NCBI GenBank assembly: GCA_039714155.1
Contig: JBDLJX010000002.1
Span: forward strand, 1-64,000
DNA length: 64,000 bases
Source of the DNA: SZUA-186 sp039714155
GTDB taxonomy: Bacteria > Pseudomonadota > Gammaproteobacteria > UBA9214
Direction: 5' to 3'
Shown here: in pieces, positions 26,211-36,900 of the stretch
Numbering within the stretch: the first letter of the stretch is position 1
Layout: every line of letters begins with the position of its first letter
Notes under the pieces: model-generated
What the model was told of the DNA's origin: nothing
Database searches by the model: none
Seen by the model: only the letters and a program-made list of their open reading frames with translations
Position numbers and translations under genes: made by a program

Positions 26211-26768
26211 ATGAGCACGTATCTGCCTGCAAGGTCACTACGCCGGGTTCTTGTATTGTTGCTGGTCGCAGCGCTGCAGCCGGCAAATGCAGTACAGGAA
26301 GATGAGGAGGCCGGCTGGACGCCGGAGCACATGCCGCCCGCATCGCCGTGGCGCGAACAGTCATTCGAATTACCACCGTACCCGGAAGACGGCCGCCTGA
26401 TCGAGATCTCGGTCCAGACCGGGAATTTCCCTTTCCGCGTGTTTGTCGATCCTGAGTCGCTAACGATAGCCGGGGATGGCGTGGTGCGCCTTGCCACGGT
26501 TATCCGTTCCACAGCCGGTGCGGAAAATATCTCGTTTGAAGGTATCCGCTGCAAGACACGTGAGTTCCGGCGCTATGCCTACGGCGCCAGGGACAGCTGG
26601 CAGGTACTGGAGGGTACCAATTGGCAACAAATAAAGTCAGGCGGGATGGGGCATTATCGCTTCGTACTGTATCGTGATTATGTGTGTGATCCGGAAATTT
26701 CGGGATTGAAGGTAAATGAAATGATCCAGCGGATGCGTTACTCACGGGGGGCGGTACTGGATGAATGA
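26211..26768 (+). CDS. CNP1-like family exported protein
   Basis: 185 residues with an N-terminal signal peptide (cleavage near ANAVQ). The body shows the CNP1-like pattern: FVDPESLTIAGDGVVRLATVIRS, SFEGIRCKTREFRRYAYG and YRFVLYRDYVCDP, with two conserved cysteines likely to pair in the periplasm. The function of the family is unknown. It ends 33 bases before parE, on the same strand. Confidence 0.8.
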   Translation: MSTYLPARSLRRVLVLLLVAALQPANAVQEDEEAGWTPEHMPPASPWREQSFELPPYPEDGRLIEISVQTGNFPFRVFVDPESLTIAGDGVVRLATVIRSTAGAENISFEGIRCKTREFRRYAYGARDSWQVLEGTNWQQIKSGGMGHYRFVLYRDYVCDPEISGLKVNEMIQRMRYSRGAVLDE

Positions 26769-26801
26769 CAGTCCCGATTTCCAGACAGGTATTGCTACGA
26801 C

Positions 26802-28688
26802 ATGAGTGCGGTCTACGACGCGGCGGCGATCGAGATACTCAGTGGCCTGGAGCCGGTGCGCAAGCGCCCCGGCATGTACACCGATACCAGCCGCCCCAAC
26901 CACCTGGCGCAGGAAGTCATCGACAACAGCGTTGACGAGGCCATTGCCGGTCATGCCTCGCGCATCGACGTTACCCTCTATAAGGATGGTTCGCTGGAAG
27001 TGCGCGATAACGGTCGTGGCATGCCGGTAGATCTTCACCCGGCTGAAGGAATTCCGGGCGTCGAGGTCATCCTGACGCGTTTGCATGCCGGTGGTAAATT
27101 TTCAGCAAAGAACTATGCCTTCGCCGGTGGTCTGCACGGTGTCGGTGTTTCGGTCGTCAATGCACTGTCAAAACACCTCGAGGTGTGGGTGCGTCGTGGT
27201 GGCAAGGAATACAATATGGCCTTTTCTTCCGGTGACACGGTGTCAGCGCTGGAGGAGACCGGCAAGATCGGCAAGCAGAATACCGGCACCACCCTGCGGT
27301 TCTGGCCGGACCCGAAATATTTTGACTCGGCGAAATTCTCCCTGCCGCGTTTGCAGCATGTGCTGCGCGCCAAGGCGGTGCTGTGTCCGGGGTTGCACGT
27401 CCGCCTGAAGGTCGAGGCCACTGGCGAGAAGTCCGAGTGGTATTACGAAGACGGTTTGACGGATTACCTCACGGGCGCTATTGGTGAGGCCGTGCGCCTG
27501 CCGGCAGAAGCATTTGTCGGCGACATGGAAGGCAATGCCGAGGCCGCTGCCTGGGCGCTGGTGTGGTTGCCGGAGGGCGGTGAACCGGTCGGCGAGAGTT
27601 ACGTCAACCTGATTCCCACCACGCAGGGCGGGACCCATGTGAATGGCCTGCGTATGGGGCTGACCGAGGCAATTCGCGAGTTCTGCGAATTGCGTAACCT
27701 GTTGCCGCGCGGTGTGAAGCTGGCACCCGAGGATATCTGGGAACAGTGCAGTTATATCCTCTCCGTGAAATTGCAGGACCCGCAGTTCAGTGGCCAGACC
27801 AAGGAACGCTTGTCATCGCGCGAGTGTGCGGCATTTGTCTCGGGCGTGGTCAAGGACGCCTTTGGCTTGTGGTTGAACCACCACATTGACACCGGTGAGA
27901 AGATCGCCTGGCTGGCTATCGGAAATGCCCAGAAACGCCAGCGTGCCGGCAAGAAAGTGGTGCGCAAAAAGCTCACCAGTGGGCCGGCATTGCCCGGCAA
28001 GCTGGCCGATTGCGCTTCCAGTGATACCGAACGTACCGAGTTGTTCCTGGTCGAGGGTGATTCCGCCGGCGGTTCTGCCAAACAGGCACGCAACCGCGAG
28101 TTCCAGGCCATCATGCCGCTGCGTGGCAAGATTCTGAATACCTGGGAAGTCGATCCGGCCGAGGTGCTGGCTTCACAGGAAGTCCATGATATTTCCGTTG
28201 CCATCGGTGTCGATCCCGGTGTCAACAACCTCAATAACCTGCGTTACAGCAAGATCTGCATCCTTGCCGATGCCGACTCCGATGGTGCGCACATCGCGAC
28301 CCTGCTATGCGCCTTGTTCCTGCGTCATTTCCATTCACTGGTCGGGACCGGGCATGTGTATGTCGCCATGCCGCCGCTGTACCGCATCGATGTCGGCAAG
28401 GAAGTATTCTATGCCCTTGACGATGCAGAGAAGCAGGGCGTGCTAGACCGGATTGCTGCCGAAAAGCTGAAGGGCAAGGTGATCGTGCAACGTTTCAAGG
28501 GGCTGGGTGAAATGAACCCGTTGCAGTTACGCGAAACAACGATCGCCCCCGAGACCCGCCGGCTGGTGCAGCTGACCCTGGATACGAAGGATGATACGCA
28601 CAAGATCATGGACATGTTGCTGGCCCGCAAGCGTTCATCGGATCGACGGTCATGGCTGGAAAAGATGGGCGACATGGCAGTGACATAA
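26802..28688 (+). CDS. parE: DNA topoisomerase IV subunit B
   Basis: ATPase subunit of topoisomerase IV, which decatenates sister chromosomes. 628 residues, full length. GHKL motifs are present (EVIDNSVDEAIAGH, DNGRGMPVDLH, LHGVGVSVVNAL), as are the TOPRIM motifs EGDSAGGSAKQ and DADSDGAHI. The opening GLEPVRKRPGMYTDTS is typical of ParE and not GyrB. parC follows after a repeat. Confidence 0.97.
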   Translation: MSAVYDAAAIEILSGLEPVRKRPGMYTDTSRPNHLAQEVIDNSVDEAIAGHASRIDVTLYKDGSLEVRDNGRGMPVDLHPAEGIPGVEVILTRLHAGGKFSAKNYAFAGGLHGVGVSVVNALSKHLEVWVRRGGKEYNMAFSSGDTVSALEETGKIGKQNTGTTLRFWPDPKYFDSAKFSLPRLQHVLRAKAVLCPGLHVRLKVEATGEKSEWYYEDGLTDYLTGAIGEAVRLPAEAFVGDMEGNAEAAAWALVWLPEGGEPVGESYVNLIPTTQGGTHVNGLRMGLTEAIREFCELRNLLPRGVKLAPEDIWEQCSYILSVKLQDPQFSGQTKERLSSRECAAFVSGVVKDAFGLWLNHHIDTGEKIAWLAIGNAQKRQRAGKKVVRKKLTSGPALPGKLADCASSDTERTELFLVEGDSAGGSAKQARNREFQAIMPLRGKILNTWEVDPAEVLASQEVHDISVAIGVDPGVNNLNNLRYSKICILADADSDGAHIATLLCALFLRHFHSLVGTGHVYVAMPPLYRIDVGKEVFYALDDAEKQGVLDRIAAEKLKGKVIVQRFKGLGEMNPLQLRETTIAPETRRLVQLTLDTKDDTHKIMDMLLARKRSSDRRSWLEKMGDMAVT

Positions 28689-28692
28689 AACA

Positions 28693-28772
28693 GTAGCCCG
28701 GATGGAGTGTAACGAAATACGGGCTAATCATGTGTTTATTCCCCGGATTACGCTGCGTTCCAACCGGGCTAC
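28693..28772. repeat. REP-like inverted repeat between parE and parC
   Basis: GTAGCCCGGATGGAGTGTAACG on the left pairs with CGCTGCGTTCCAACCGGGCTAC on the right. This tGTAGCCCGGATGGAG type is a widespread intergenic repeat in gammaproteobacteria. It separates parE from parC without an obvious T tract. Confidence 0.75.
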
Positions 28773-28790
28773 AAAGTCAGGCTATTCCTT

Positions 28791-31043
28791 ATGGAAACAC
28801 TCGAACTCGATTACGAAGGCATTGAACAGCTGCCGCTGAAGACCTTCACCGAGAAGGCTTACCTGGAATATTCCATGTACGTCATTCTCGACCGCGCCTT
28901 GCCGCATATCAGCGACGGCCTCAAGCCGGTGCAGCGACGCATTGTCTATGCCATGTCCGAGCTGGGCCTGACCGCAGTGGCCAAGTACAAGAAGTCGGCG
29001 CGTACCGTCGGTGATGTACTCGGCAAGTTCCATCCGCATGGTGATTCCGCCTGTTACGAGGCCATGGTGCACCTGGCGCAGTCCTTTACCTCCCGCTATC
29101 CGCTGGTCGATGGTCAGGGCAACTGGGGATCACCGGATGATCCCAGGTCATTCGCGGCCATGCGCTACACGGAAGCGCGCCTCGCGCCGTTTGCCGAAGT
29201 GCTGCTGAACGAACTGGGGCAGGGGACCGTGGACTGGATGCCGAACTTCGATGGCACACTGGATGAACCACAGTTGCTGCCGGCGCGCCTGCCGTCGGTA
29301 CTGCTGAACGGTGCTACCGGTATTGCTGTCGGCATGGCGACGGATATCCCGCCACACAATCTGCGCGAGGTGGCAAAGGCCACCGTGCTGCTGCTGGACA
29401 AGCCAAAGAGCACCGTGGCCGATCTCTGCCAGCATATCCAGGGCCCGGATTTTCCGACCGGTGCCGAAATTATTACGCCACGGGCTGATCTGCTTGAGGC
29501 CTATTCCAAAGGCACTGGCAGCGTGCGGCTGCGGGCCTGCTATGAAGTTGAAAACGGCGACGTTGTCATTACCGCATTGCCGCACCAGGCATCCGGCGGC
29601 AAGGTGCTGGAGCAAATCGCCGCGCAGATGAATGCGAAGAAACTGCCTATGGTCGAGGACCTGCGTGATGAGTCCGATCATGAGAATCCGACCCGGTTGG
29701 TGATCGTGCCACGCTCAAACCGCATCGACAGGGATGCGCTGATGGCGCATTTGTTTGCGACGACAGACCTCGAGAAGTCCGTACGCTTCAATCTCAACAT
29801 GATTGGTTTGAATGGCAAGCCGCAGGTCAAGGATCTGCGCATGGTACTGAAGGAATGGCTGGAGTTCCGCACGAGCACCGTTACGCGGCGTCTGCAGTAC
29901 CGGCTTGACAAGGTCAATCGTCGTCTGCACCTGCTTGACGGCCTGTTGATTGCTTTTCTCAACCTCGATGAGGTGATCAGGATTATCCGTACCGAGGACA
30001 AACCGAAGCCGGCACTCATCAAGCGATTCAAGCTGTCGGAAGACCAGGCGGACTACATCCTCGATACCCGCTTGCGGCAACTGGCGCGGCTGGAGGAAAT
30101 GAAAATCAGGCAGGAGCAGGAGGAGCTTGCCGATGAGCGCGATGCGCTCAGGAAGATACTGGGCTCAAAGACGCGTCTGAAGACCCTGATCAGGAAAGAG
30201 ATCATCGCCGATGCGGAAAAGTACGGTGATGAGCGGCGGTCGCAGCTGGTCAAATCGGCGCCGGTGGCGCAGGCGCTGGACGAGGCGGCACTGGTGCCGA
30301 GTGAACCGGTGACCATTGTACTGTCGAAAAATGGCTGGGTGCGAGTTGCCAAGGGCCACGAGATCGATCCGCGCGATATGAACTACAAGTCCGGCGATGA
30401 ATTCGCATCCTGTGCGCGTGGTCGCAGCAACCAGTTGGCCGTGTTCCTGGATTCCAATGGCCGCGCCTACGCACTGCCGGCGCATTCGCTGCCATCGGCG
30501 CGCGGGCAGGGCGAACCCCTGAGTGGCCGCCTGAAGCCGGCCGACGGTGCGCGTTTTGTCGGTGTCATGGCCGGTGATGCCGGGCAGTTGTACCTGCTGG
30601 CCAGTGATTCCGGTTACGGTTTCGTGGCCAGACTGGGTGATCTTGTTACCCGCAACAAGGCGGGCAAGGCGGCATTGTCGGTGCCGAAGGGTTGTGGCGT
30701 ACTGGCGCCGGTTCCGGTACGCAGTCTCGACGATGACTGGATTGTTGCGATTACCACCGAAGGCTACATGCTGGTTATCCCCCTGGCCGACCTGCCACAG
30801 ATGGTGCGCGGCAAGGGCAACAAGATCATCAACGTGCCGTCAGCGAAACTGAAAGCACGTGAGGAATACGTTGCCATTATGGAACTCGTCCAGGATGGCG
30901 AGAAACTTACCGTCTACGCCGGCAAGAAGCACAAGACCATGAAGGCCGACGAGGTGGACGAACACGCCGGTGAGCGTGGCCGACGTGGTCGTAAACTGCC
31001 GCGCGGATACCAGAAGGTCGACAGGGTGGAGGTGGAAATATAA
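28791..31043 (+). CDS. parC: DNA topoisomerase IV subunit A
   Basis: DNA-cleaving subunit of topoisomerase IV. 750 residues, standard ParC length. The catalytic tyrosine lies in AAMRYTEARL, and the quinolone-resistance region GKFHPHGDSACYEAMV is the unmodified form. The C-terminal region holds beta-pinwheel repeats (GDLVTRNKAGKAAL, ITTEGYMLVIPLADLP). It follows parE by about 100 bases. Confidence 0.97.
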   Translation: METLELDYEGIEQLPLKTFTEKAYLEYSMYVILDRALPHISDGLKPVQRRIVYAMSELGLTAVAKYKKSARTVGDVLGKFHPHGDSACYEAMVHLAQSFTSRYPLVDGQGNWGSPDDPRSFAAMRYTEARLAPFAEVLLNELGQGTVDWMPNFDGTLDEPQLLPARLPSVLLNGATGIAVGMATDIPPHNLREVAKATVLLLDKPKSTVADLCQHIQGPDFPTGAEIITPRADLLEAYSKGTGSVRLRACYEVENGDVVITALPHQASGGKVLEQIAAQMNAKKLPMVEDLRDESDHENPTRLVIVPRSNRIDRDALMAHLFATTDLEKSVRFNLNMIGLNGKPQVKDLRMVLKEWLEFRTSTVTRRLQYRLDKVNRRLHLLDGLLIAFLNLDEVIRIIRTEDKPKPALIKRFKLSEDQADYILDTRLRQLARLEEMKIRQEQEELADERDALRKILGSKTRLKTLIRKEIIADAEKYGDERRSQLVKSAPVAQALDEAALVPSEPVTIVLSKNGWVRVAKGHEIDPRDMNYKSGDEFASCARGRSNQLAVFLDSNGRAYALPAHSLPSARGQGEPLSGRLKPADGARFVGVMAGDAGQLYLLASDSGYGFVARLGDLVTRNKAGKAALSVPKGCGVLAPVPVRSLDDDWIVAITTEGYMLVIPLADLPQMVRGKGNKIINVPSAKLKAREEYVAIMELVQDGEKLTVYAGKKHKTMKADEVDEHAGERGRRGRKLPRGYQKVDRVEVEI

Positions 31044-31183
31044 GGGGATTAACCCGGATTTCACTTCGGCACCCCTCAACCAAATAGAGACCTGGGTGTC
31101 TTTAGGGGTGGCTTTTATGATGAAAGTTGAACGGCAAGTAGATCCCTTGCAGACATTCCCGGAATATTATGTAGAATGTCCAC

Positions 31184-31495
31184 ATGTTCAAAAGTCTTTT
31201 TATGATATGGCTCATTATTAGCACTCTCGGATACGGGTCGGTGTGGGCGTTTGACGGCCATCTCAACGAGATAGAAAAGCACCAGAGTGTCACTGGCGAT
31301 GTGAGTAAAGTGCCGGATGATGATGAGGATCACATATCCTGCGACCATTGCTGTCATGCCTCGGCCCATTTAATGGCGTTGTGGTTATCTCAACCGGGTA
31401 TCGCCTACCCGGATGCAGGCACTGGCTATACACCTTATCGACATACCCTTTCCTTTCTTCCGACTGCTCCGCCGGAGCGTCCCCCTCAAGGCTGA
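31184..31495 (+). CDS. Small Cys/His-rich exported protein ahead of the RND efflux genes (CzcI-like)
   Basis: 103 residues. A signal peptide (about 1-22) is followed by an acidic region and a SCDHCCHASAHLMAL motif at about 73, rich in metal ligands. Small proteins with a CxxCCHAxAHL motif occur upstream of czcCBA-type operons and are thought to act in periplasmic metal sensing or delivery. It lies 94 bases before the TolC-family gene. The motif is seen directly; the CzcI-like name is inferred from position and motif. Confidence 0.6.
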   Translation: MFKSLFMIWLIISTLGYGSVWAFDGHLNEIEKHQSVTGDVSKVPDDDEDHISCDHCCHASAHLMALWLSQPGIAYPDAGTGYTPYRHTLSFLPTAPPERPPQG

Positions 31496-31589
31496 ATCCT
31501 GATTCTATCCGCCGGCATGAGTGCCGGCAGGCCGGTGTGTCCGTTCGTCGGGCTGTGCCGTTGTCCCTTGTTGAAACAGGATTCAACCA

Positions 31590-32834
31590 ATGTTCAAGCA
31601 ATGTTTATTGCCAGTGGCCGCAGCCGCCTGCCTGGTGGTGGCGCCCATTGCAACGGCTTATTCACCAACCGTAGCCGATCCAGCGTTGTCAGGCTGGATC
31701 AACGAAGTACTTTTGCAAAATCTGCAGCTACAGGCCGCGCAGGCGGCAGTCGAGGCCGCCGGTGGGCGTCTTCGCGCAGCCGACCAACCCCTGTTCAATC
31801 CCGAACTGGAATTCGAGTACGAGAACAGCGATGTCGACAGGACCGTTGGCGGCATCAATCAGACCATCGATTGGTCTGACAAGCGTGGCGCGCGCACAGC
31901 GGTTGCTGATTCCGGGCAGGTGGCTGCAAGCGCCGAACTGCGATCAAAACGTCAGGGTCTGGCCACTGATCTTTTGCGGGCCCTGGCGAATTGGCACACG
32001 GCCGATGCTGTCGTCCGCGTGAGTGAGAAACAAACCACGTTAATGACGCGTTTTGCCCGCATTACGGAACAGCGCCGGAAGGCGGGTGATCTCGGCCAGG
32101 TGGAACTTGACCTGGCACACCTGGCCGCTGCTGATGCCGCATTCCAGCAGGCAAATGCCAGCGAGAACCTGATCCGGGCACGTCAGGCAGTGACCGCGCT
32201 GACAGGTACTGCTGGCCCGGGCTGGCCACAGTTTACCCGGTTGCTTCCAGACATTGATCCACAACAGGTGGATGTGGATCGCCTGCTGGATGATCTGCCT
32301 TCACTGCATGCTGCACTGGCGCGGGTTGCAGCCGGGCGTGCATCAGTCCAACTGGGTATCCGTGAAAAACGTCCGGACCCGACCATCGGTTTCCGTGTCG
32401 GCAAAGAGGATTCCGAGACGCTCACCGGGGTCACCGTTTCCGTACCGCTGTTCGTACGCAACACCTTCAGTGCGGAAGTCGATATGGCCAATGCTGACCT
32501 GATTCAGGCAGAACGTGAGGCGGCCAATTTACGACAACAGGCGCACGCCGATCTCATCGCAGCGGCGCATGTCTACCGGAATGCAAACCTTGCCTGGAAA
32601 ACCTGGGAAGCATCCGGTGCTCCCCGTCTCAGCCAGCGCACTGATCTGCTCGGCCGTTTATGGCAGGCCGGTGAACTCAATACCACGGATTATCTGGTGC
32701 AACTGAAACAGGCGCTCGATACCGAAGTTGGCGCAACCGAGCAACGTGGCCGGATGTGGCGGGCGTGGGCGGACTGGCTGGCTGCTTCCGGTCAGGCCGA
32801 CCAGTGGCTGAACCTCACAGGAGACACACAATGA
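31590..32834 (+). CDS. czcC: TolC-family outer-membrane channel of a metal efflux RND system
   Basis: 414 residues. A signal peptide (about 1-23) is followed by two copies of the outer-membrane efflux protein repeat with long alpha-helical hairpins. EYENSDVDRTVGGINQTID begins the first beta stretch and FRVGKEDSETLTGVTVSVPLFVRN the second. The stop codon overlaps the ATG of the adaptor gene (ATGA). It pairs with the adaptor and pump to export divalent metal across both membranes. Confidence 0.9.
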   Translation: MFKQCLLPVAAAACLVVAPIATAYSPTVADPALSGWINEVLLQNLQLQAAQAAVEAAGGRLRAADQPLFNPELEFEYENSDVDRTVGGINQTIDWSDKRGARTAVADSGQVAASAELRSKRQGLATDLLRALANWHTADAVVRVSEKQTTLMTRFARITEQRRKAGDLGQVELDLAHLAAADAAFQQANASENLIRARQAVTALTGTAGPGWPQFTRLLPDIDPQQVDVDRLLDDLPSLHAALARVAAGRASVQLGIREKRPDPTIGFRVGKEDSETLTGVTVSVPLFVRNTFSAEVDMANADLIQAEREAANLRQQAHADLIAAAHVYRNANLAWKTWEASGAPRLSQRTDLLGRLWQAGELNTTDYLVQLKQALDTEVGATEQRGRMWRAWADWLAASGQADQWLNLTGDTQ

Positions 32835-33976
32835 ACAGAATTGGTATCTGGTTTTTCGCGAGCCTGCTCGGCGTTGCTCTACCTCTGTCGCTGCAAGCGT
32901 CGGAAGACAAATACACAGATCATGACGCTCATGAATCTGAACAGAGTGAAGCACATGAAGAGGGTGGTGTCCACCTGATGCCCGAACAACAGGCAATGGC
33001 GGGGGTGGTGGTCGAGACCCTGCAGCCGCGTGACATCGTGAACGAACTCCGCGCACCGGGAGAAATTCAACTAAACGCCTATGCCACGACCAGGGTGGCG
33101 CCGAGAATAGCAGCCCAGGTGCTCGAAAGGCAGGCACGGCTGGGCGACAGTATTGAGAAAGGACATACATTGGTCATGCTCTCCAGTGTCGAGATGGCAC
33201 AGGCCCAGGGTGATTTACAGGTCGCAGAGCGTGAATGGCGGCGGGTCAGCAAACTCGGTCGGGATGTCGTCTCCGAGCAGCGTTATACCGAGGCCCGCAT
33301 CAAACGCGAGCAGGCACGCGCACGGGTGCGTGCCTATGGAATGACGGAGGATGAAATCAAACAACTCGTGGCAAGCGGCAAGACGGAGCTCGCCGATGGG
33401 CGGTTCCAGTTGCTTGCGCCGCAGGATGGCACAGTGATTCGTGATGATTTCATCGTCGGAGAGCTGGTCGAGCCAGGGCGTGTGCTGTTTGAGATCAGTG
33501 ATGAATCCGTGCTCTGGGTCGAGGCACGGCTGACCCCCGATGAGGCCGCACAGATACAGGTGAATGCGCGGGCGACCATGGTGATTGGCGATCGTCAGGT
33601 GGAGGGCCGGGTTACCCAGGTGCATCATGCGCTGGATGAAAATACACGGACGCTGGGTGTGCGTATCGAGGTTCCGAATCCGGATGACCGGCTGCACCCC
33701 GGATTGTTTGTTGAGGTCCGCATAGAGGGCAGGTCCTCCGAACGGGCGCTTGCCGTGCCAAACGACGCAGTATTGCGCAGCCCGGATGGTGACTGGCAGG
33801 TTTTTGTCGAACAAAAACCTGGTGAGTTTGAGCCACGCGAGGTCGATGTGATCCGTACAACGGCCGGGTTTACCGTGATCGGGGGTATAGAGCCAGGCGC
33901 ACGGGTTGTTACAAAGGGTGCATTCTTTTTGCAATCGGAGCTCGCCAAGTCGGGCTTTGACATACATAACCACTGA
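32831..33976 (+). CDS. czcB: Periplasmic adaptor (membrane fusion) subunit of the metal RND system
   Basis: 381 residues from the ATG at 32831, which overlaps the czcC stop. A signal peptide is followed by a His/Glu-rich stretch at about 27-50 (DHDAHESEQSEAHEEGG), likely to bind metal. Then come lipoyl/barrel-sandwich motifs (GEIQLNAYATTRVAPRIAAQV, LEAxxGTVIRDDFIVGELVEPG-like) and a beta-barrel region. It bridges the pump and the outer-membrane channel. Confidence 0.9.
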   Translation: MNRIGIWFFASLLGVALPLSLQASEDKYTDHDAHESEQSEAHEEGGVHLMPEQQAMAGVVVETLQPRDIVNELRAPGEIQLNAYATTRVAPRIAAQVLERQARLGDSIEKGHTLVMLSSVEMAQAQGDLQVAEREWRRVSKLGRDVVSEQRYTEARIKREQARARVRAYGMTEDEIKQLVASGKTELADGRFQLLAPQDGTVIRDDFIVGELVEPGRVLFEISDESVLWVEARLTPDEAAQIQVNARATMVIGDRQVEGRVTQVHHALDENTRTLGVRIEVPNPDDRLHPGLFVEVRIEGRSSERALAVPNDAVLRSPDGDWQVFVEQKPGEFEPREVDVIRTTAGFTVIGGIEPGARVVTKGAFFLQSELAKSGFDIHNH

Positions 33977-33985
33977 GGCCGCGCC

Positions 33986-36900
33986 ATGTTGAACAAGCTA
34001 ATCGATCTGGGCGTTCAGAACCGTCTCATGGTGGTGCTTGTGCTGCTCGCGACCATGGTCACCGGTATTCTTATTCTGCCCAAACTTAATCTGGATGCCT
34101 TCCCAGACGTAACCAACGTGCAGGTCCAGATCAACACCGAGGCGCGTGGGTTGGCTGCAGAGGAAGTAGAGCAGCTGATTACCTTTCCTGTTGAGGCCGT
34201 CATGTACGCGCTGCCGGACGTGGAGGAGGTGCGTTCCATATCAAAAACCGGTCTGTCAGTCATAACGGTAGCCTTCAAGGAAGGTACGGACATCTATTTT
34301 TCCCGCCAGCTGGTATTTGAACGTTTGCAGGCGGCACGGGAGCAGATACCCGAGGGCATAGGGACACCGGAGATGGGGCCGAATACCTCAGGTCTGGGTC
34401 AGGTCTACCAGTACATTCTGCGTGCCGATGATCCCGAACAATATAACGCAATGGCGCTGCGCAGTCTCAATGACTGGGTGGTCAAGCTGTTATTGATGCC
34501 AGTCGGGGGTATCACCGATGTACTGTCATTCGGTGGTGAGGTGCGGCAGTACCAGGTGCAGCTGGACCCGCAGCGTTTGCTTGCCTACGGCCTTGGGATT
34601 GATGAAGTCACAGAGGCCGTTGAGGCGAACAATCGCAACGCAGGTGGCTGGTATCTGGATCGAGGCGCGGAGCAGTTGGTTATTCGAGGTGTGGGTTGGT
34701 TGCGCAGTGGCGAAGACGGGTTGCGTGATCTCGGCAACATACCCTTAAAGGACGTTGATGGTGTCCCGGTCCGGATACGGGATGTCGCAAGCATAGAGTT
34801 CGGGCCGGAGATCCGGCAGGGCGCGGTTACCATGACGAGCCGGGGTGCAGACGGTAAGCCGGAGCCGCTCGGTGAAGTCGTTGCCGGCATTGTTCTCAAG
34901 CGCATGGGGGCCAACACCAAGGCTGCGATCGATGGCATCAGGGAACGCTTGCCTGCCATCCAGATGGCCCTGCCTGAAGGCGTGACTCTGGAACCGGTTT
35001 ATGACCAGTCGGATCTGGTGAGCCAGGCCGTCAACACGGTCAGCAAGGCGTTGCTGGAGGCCTTTGTATTGATCATCATCGTGTTGATGCTGTTCCTCGT
35101 GAATCTGCGCGCCAGCTTTCTGGTGCTGATCTCGGTGCCGATCTCGATCGGACTGGCATTGATGGCCATGGCCCAGTGGGGCGTATCGGCCAATCTGATG
35201 TCGCTCGGGGGGCTGGCGATCGCTATCGGCATGATGGTCGATGGTTCGGTGGTGATGATGGAGCACATCTTCAGTCATCTTGTCCGGCCGGATGAGGATC
35301 ACCACGATGCAGCGAGTGTGCAGCGTGCCTCCGGGGAAGAAGATCCCTACGATGCGGTACACGATGGCCACGGTATTGCGCTGCGTATTCAGGAAGCGGC
35401 GCGTGAGGTTGGTCGGCCAGTATTCTTTGCGGTGATCATCATCATTATCGTATTTGCACCGTTGTTTAGTCTGGAAGGCGTGGAAGGCAAGCTGTTCCAG
35501 CCCATGGCCGTCTCGATTGTCCTGGCCATGGTGGCATCTCTATTCGTCGCGCTGATTGTAGTGCCTGCACTGACGACCTACTTATTCAGGCGTGGGGTAA
35601 AACATAAAGAGAGTTTTATCATGCGTCCGCTATCACAAGCCTACCGGGTGGCCTTGAACGCCGCATTGGCCCGGCGGAGACGGGTGGTTTTCGGTGCAAT
35701 AGCGCTGTTTGCGGGATCGCTGGCGCTGGTGCCGTTCCTGGGAACCGAGTTCGTACCGGAACTGGAAGAGGGCACGCTGAATATACGCGTCACGCTGGCG
35801 CCATCCTCCAGTCTCGATACATCATTGCGGGTAGCCGAAAAACTGGAGGCCCGGCTGATGACCTTTCCGGAAGTGTTGTATGTTTCCAGTCGTGTGGGCC
35901 GCGCCGAGATCGGCGGTGACCCCGAGCCGGTCTCGAATGTGGAAATCTTTGTCGGTCTGAAACCGGTATCAGAGTGGGTCAGTGCCTCCAATCGCAAGGC
36001 CTTGCAGGTGTTAATGGAGGAGGAAATGTCGGTGCACCCGGGACTGCTGTTTTCGTTTTCGCAGCCCATCGCCACGCGTGTCGATGAGCTACTGTCCGGT
36101 GTGAAGGCACAGCTGGCTATCAAGCTTTTCGGCCCCGATCTTGATGGCCTGGCAACCACCGGCAAAGCGATTGAGGCGCTGGTTCGCAAGGTGGATGGCA
36201 CCCGTGGCGTGGAAATGGAGCAAATTGCAGGTGAAGCGCAGCTGGTACTGCGCCCGGACCGGGATGCGCTGGCGCGCTATGGTGTTCCCGTCGCACAGGT
36301 GATGGATCTGGTGTCTGATGCGATCGGCGGTCGTGAGGCCGGGCAGGTCATCAGGGGTAACGAGCGTTATGACATCTACGTGCGTCTGGATGAATCCTGG
36401 CGTGACAGCATCGAAGCGATCCGCAGCCTGATATTGCAGGCGCCCAATGGTTCCTGGTTGCGGCTCGGTGATGTCGCACAGGTGGCCATCGAATCGGGGC
36501 CACCACAGATCCGCCGGGATGACGTGCAACGCCGGGTGGTCATTCAGGCCAACGTCGACGGGCGTGATATGGGTGGATTGGTGAGTGAGCTGCGTGAGCG
36601 CATAAATAGCGAGATCGATCTGCCACCGGGATACAGCGTCGTGTTTGGCGGGCAGTTTGAAAACCAGCAGCGCGCGCAGGCCAGGTTGATGATTGTGGTG
36701 CCGCTGTCCCTCGGGCTGATCTTTTTGTTGTTGTATTTTGCCTTCGACTCGGTTGGGCAGGCGTTACTGATTATGATCAACGTACCGCTGGCGCTGATTG
36801 GCGGTATCGCGGCATTATTTTTCTCGGGACAGTATTTGTCCGTGCCGGGGTCCATTGGATTCATTGCCCTGTTCGGGGTGGCCGTATTGAACGGTGTCGT

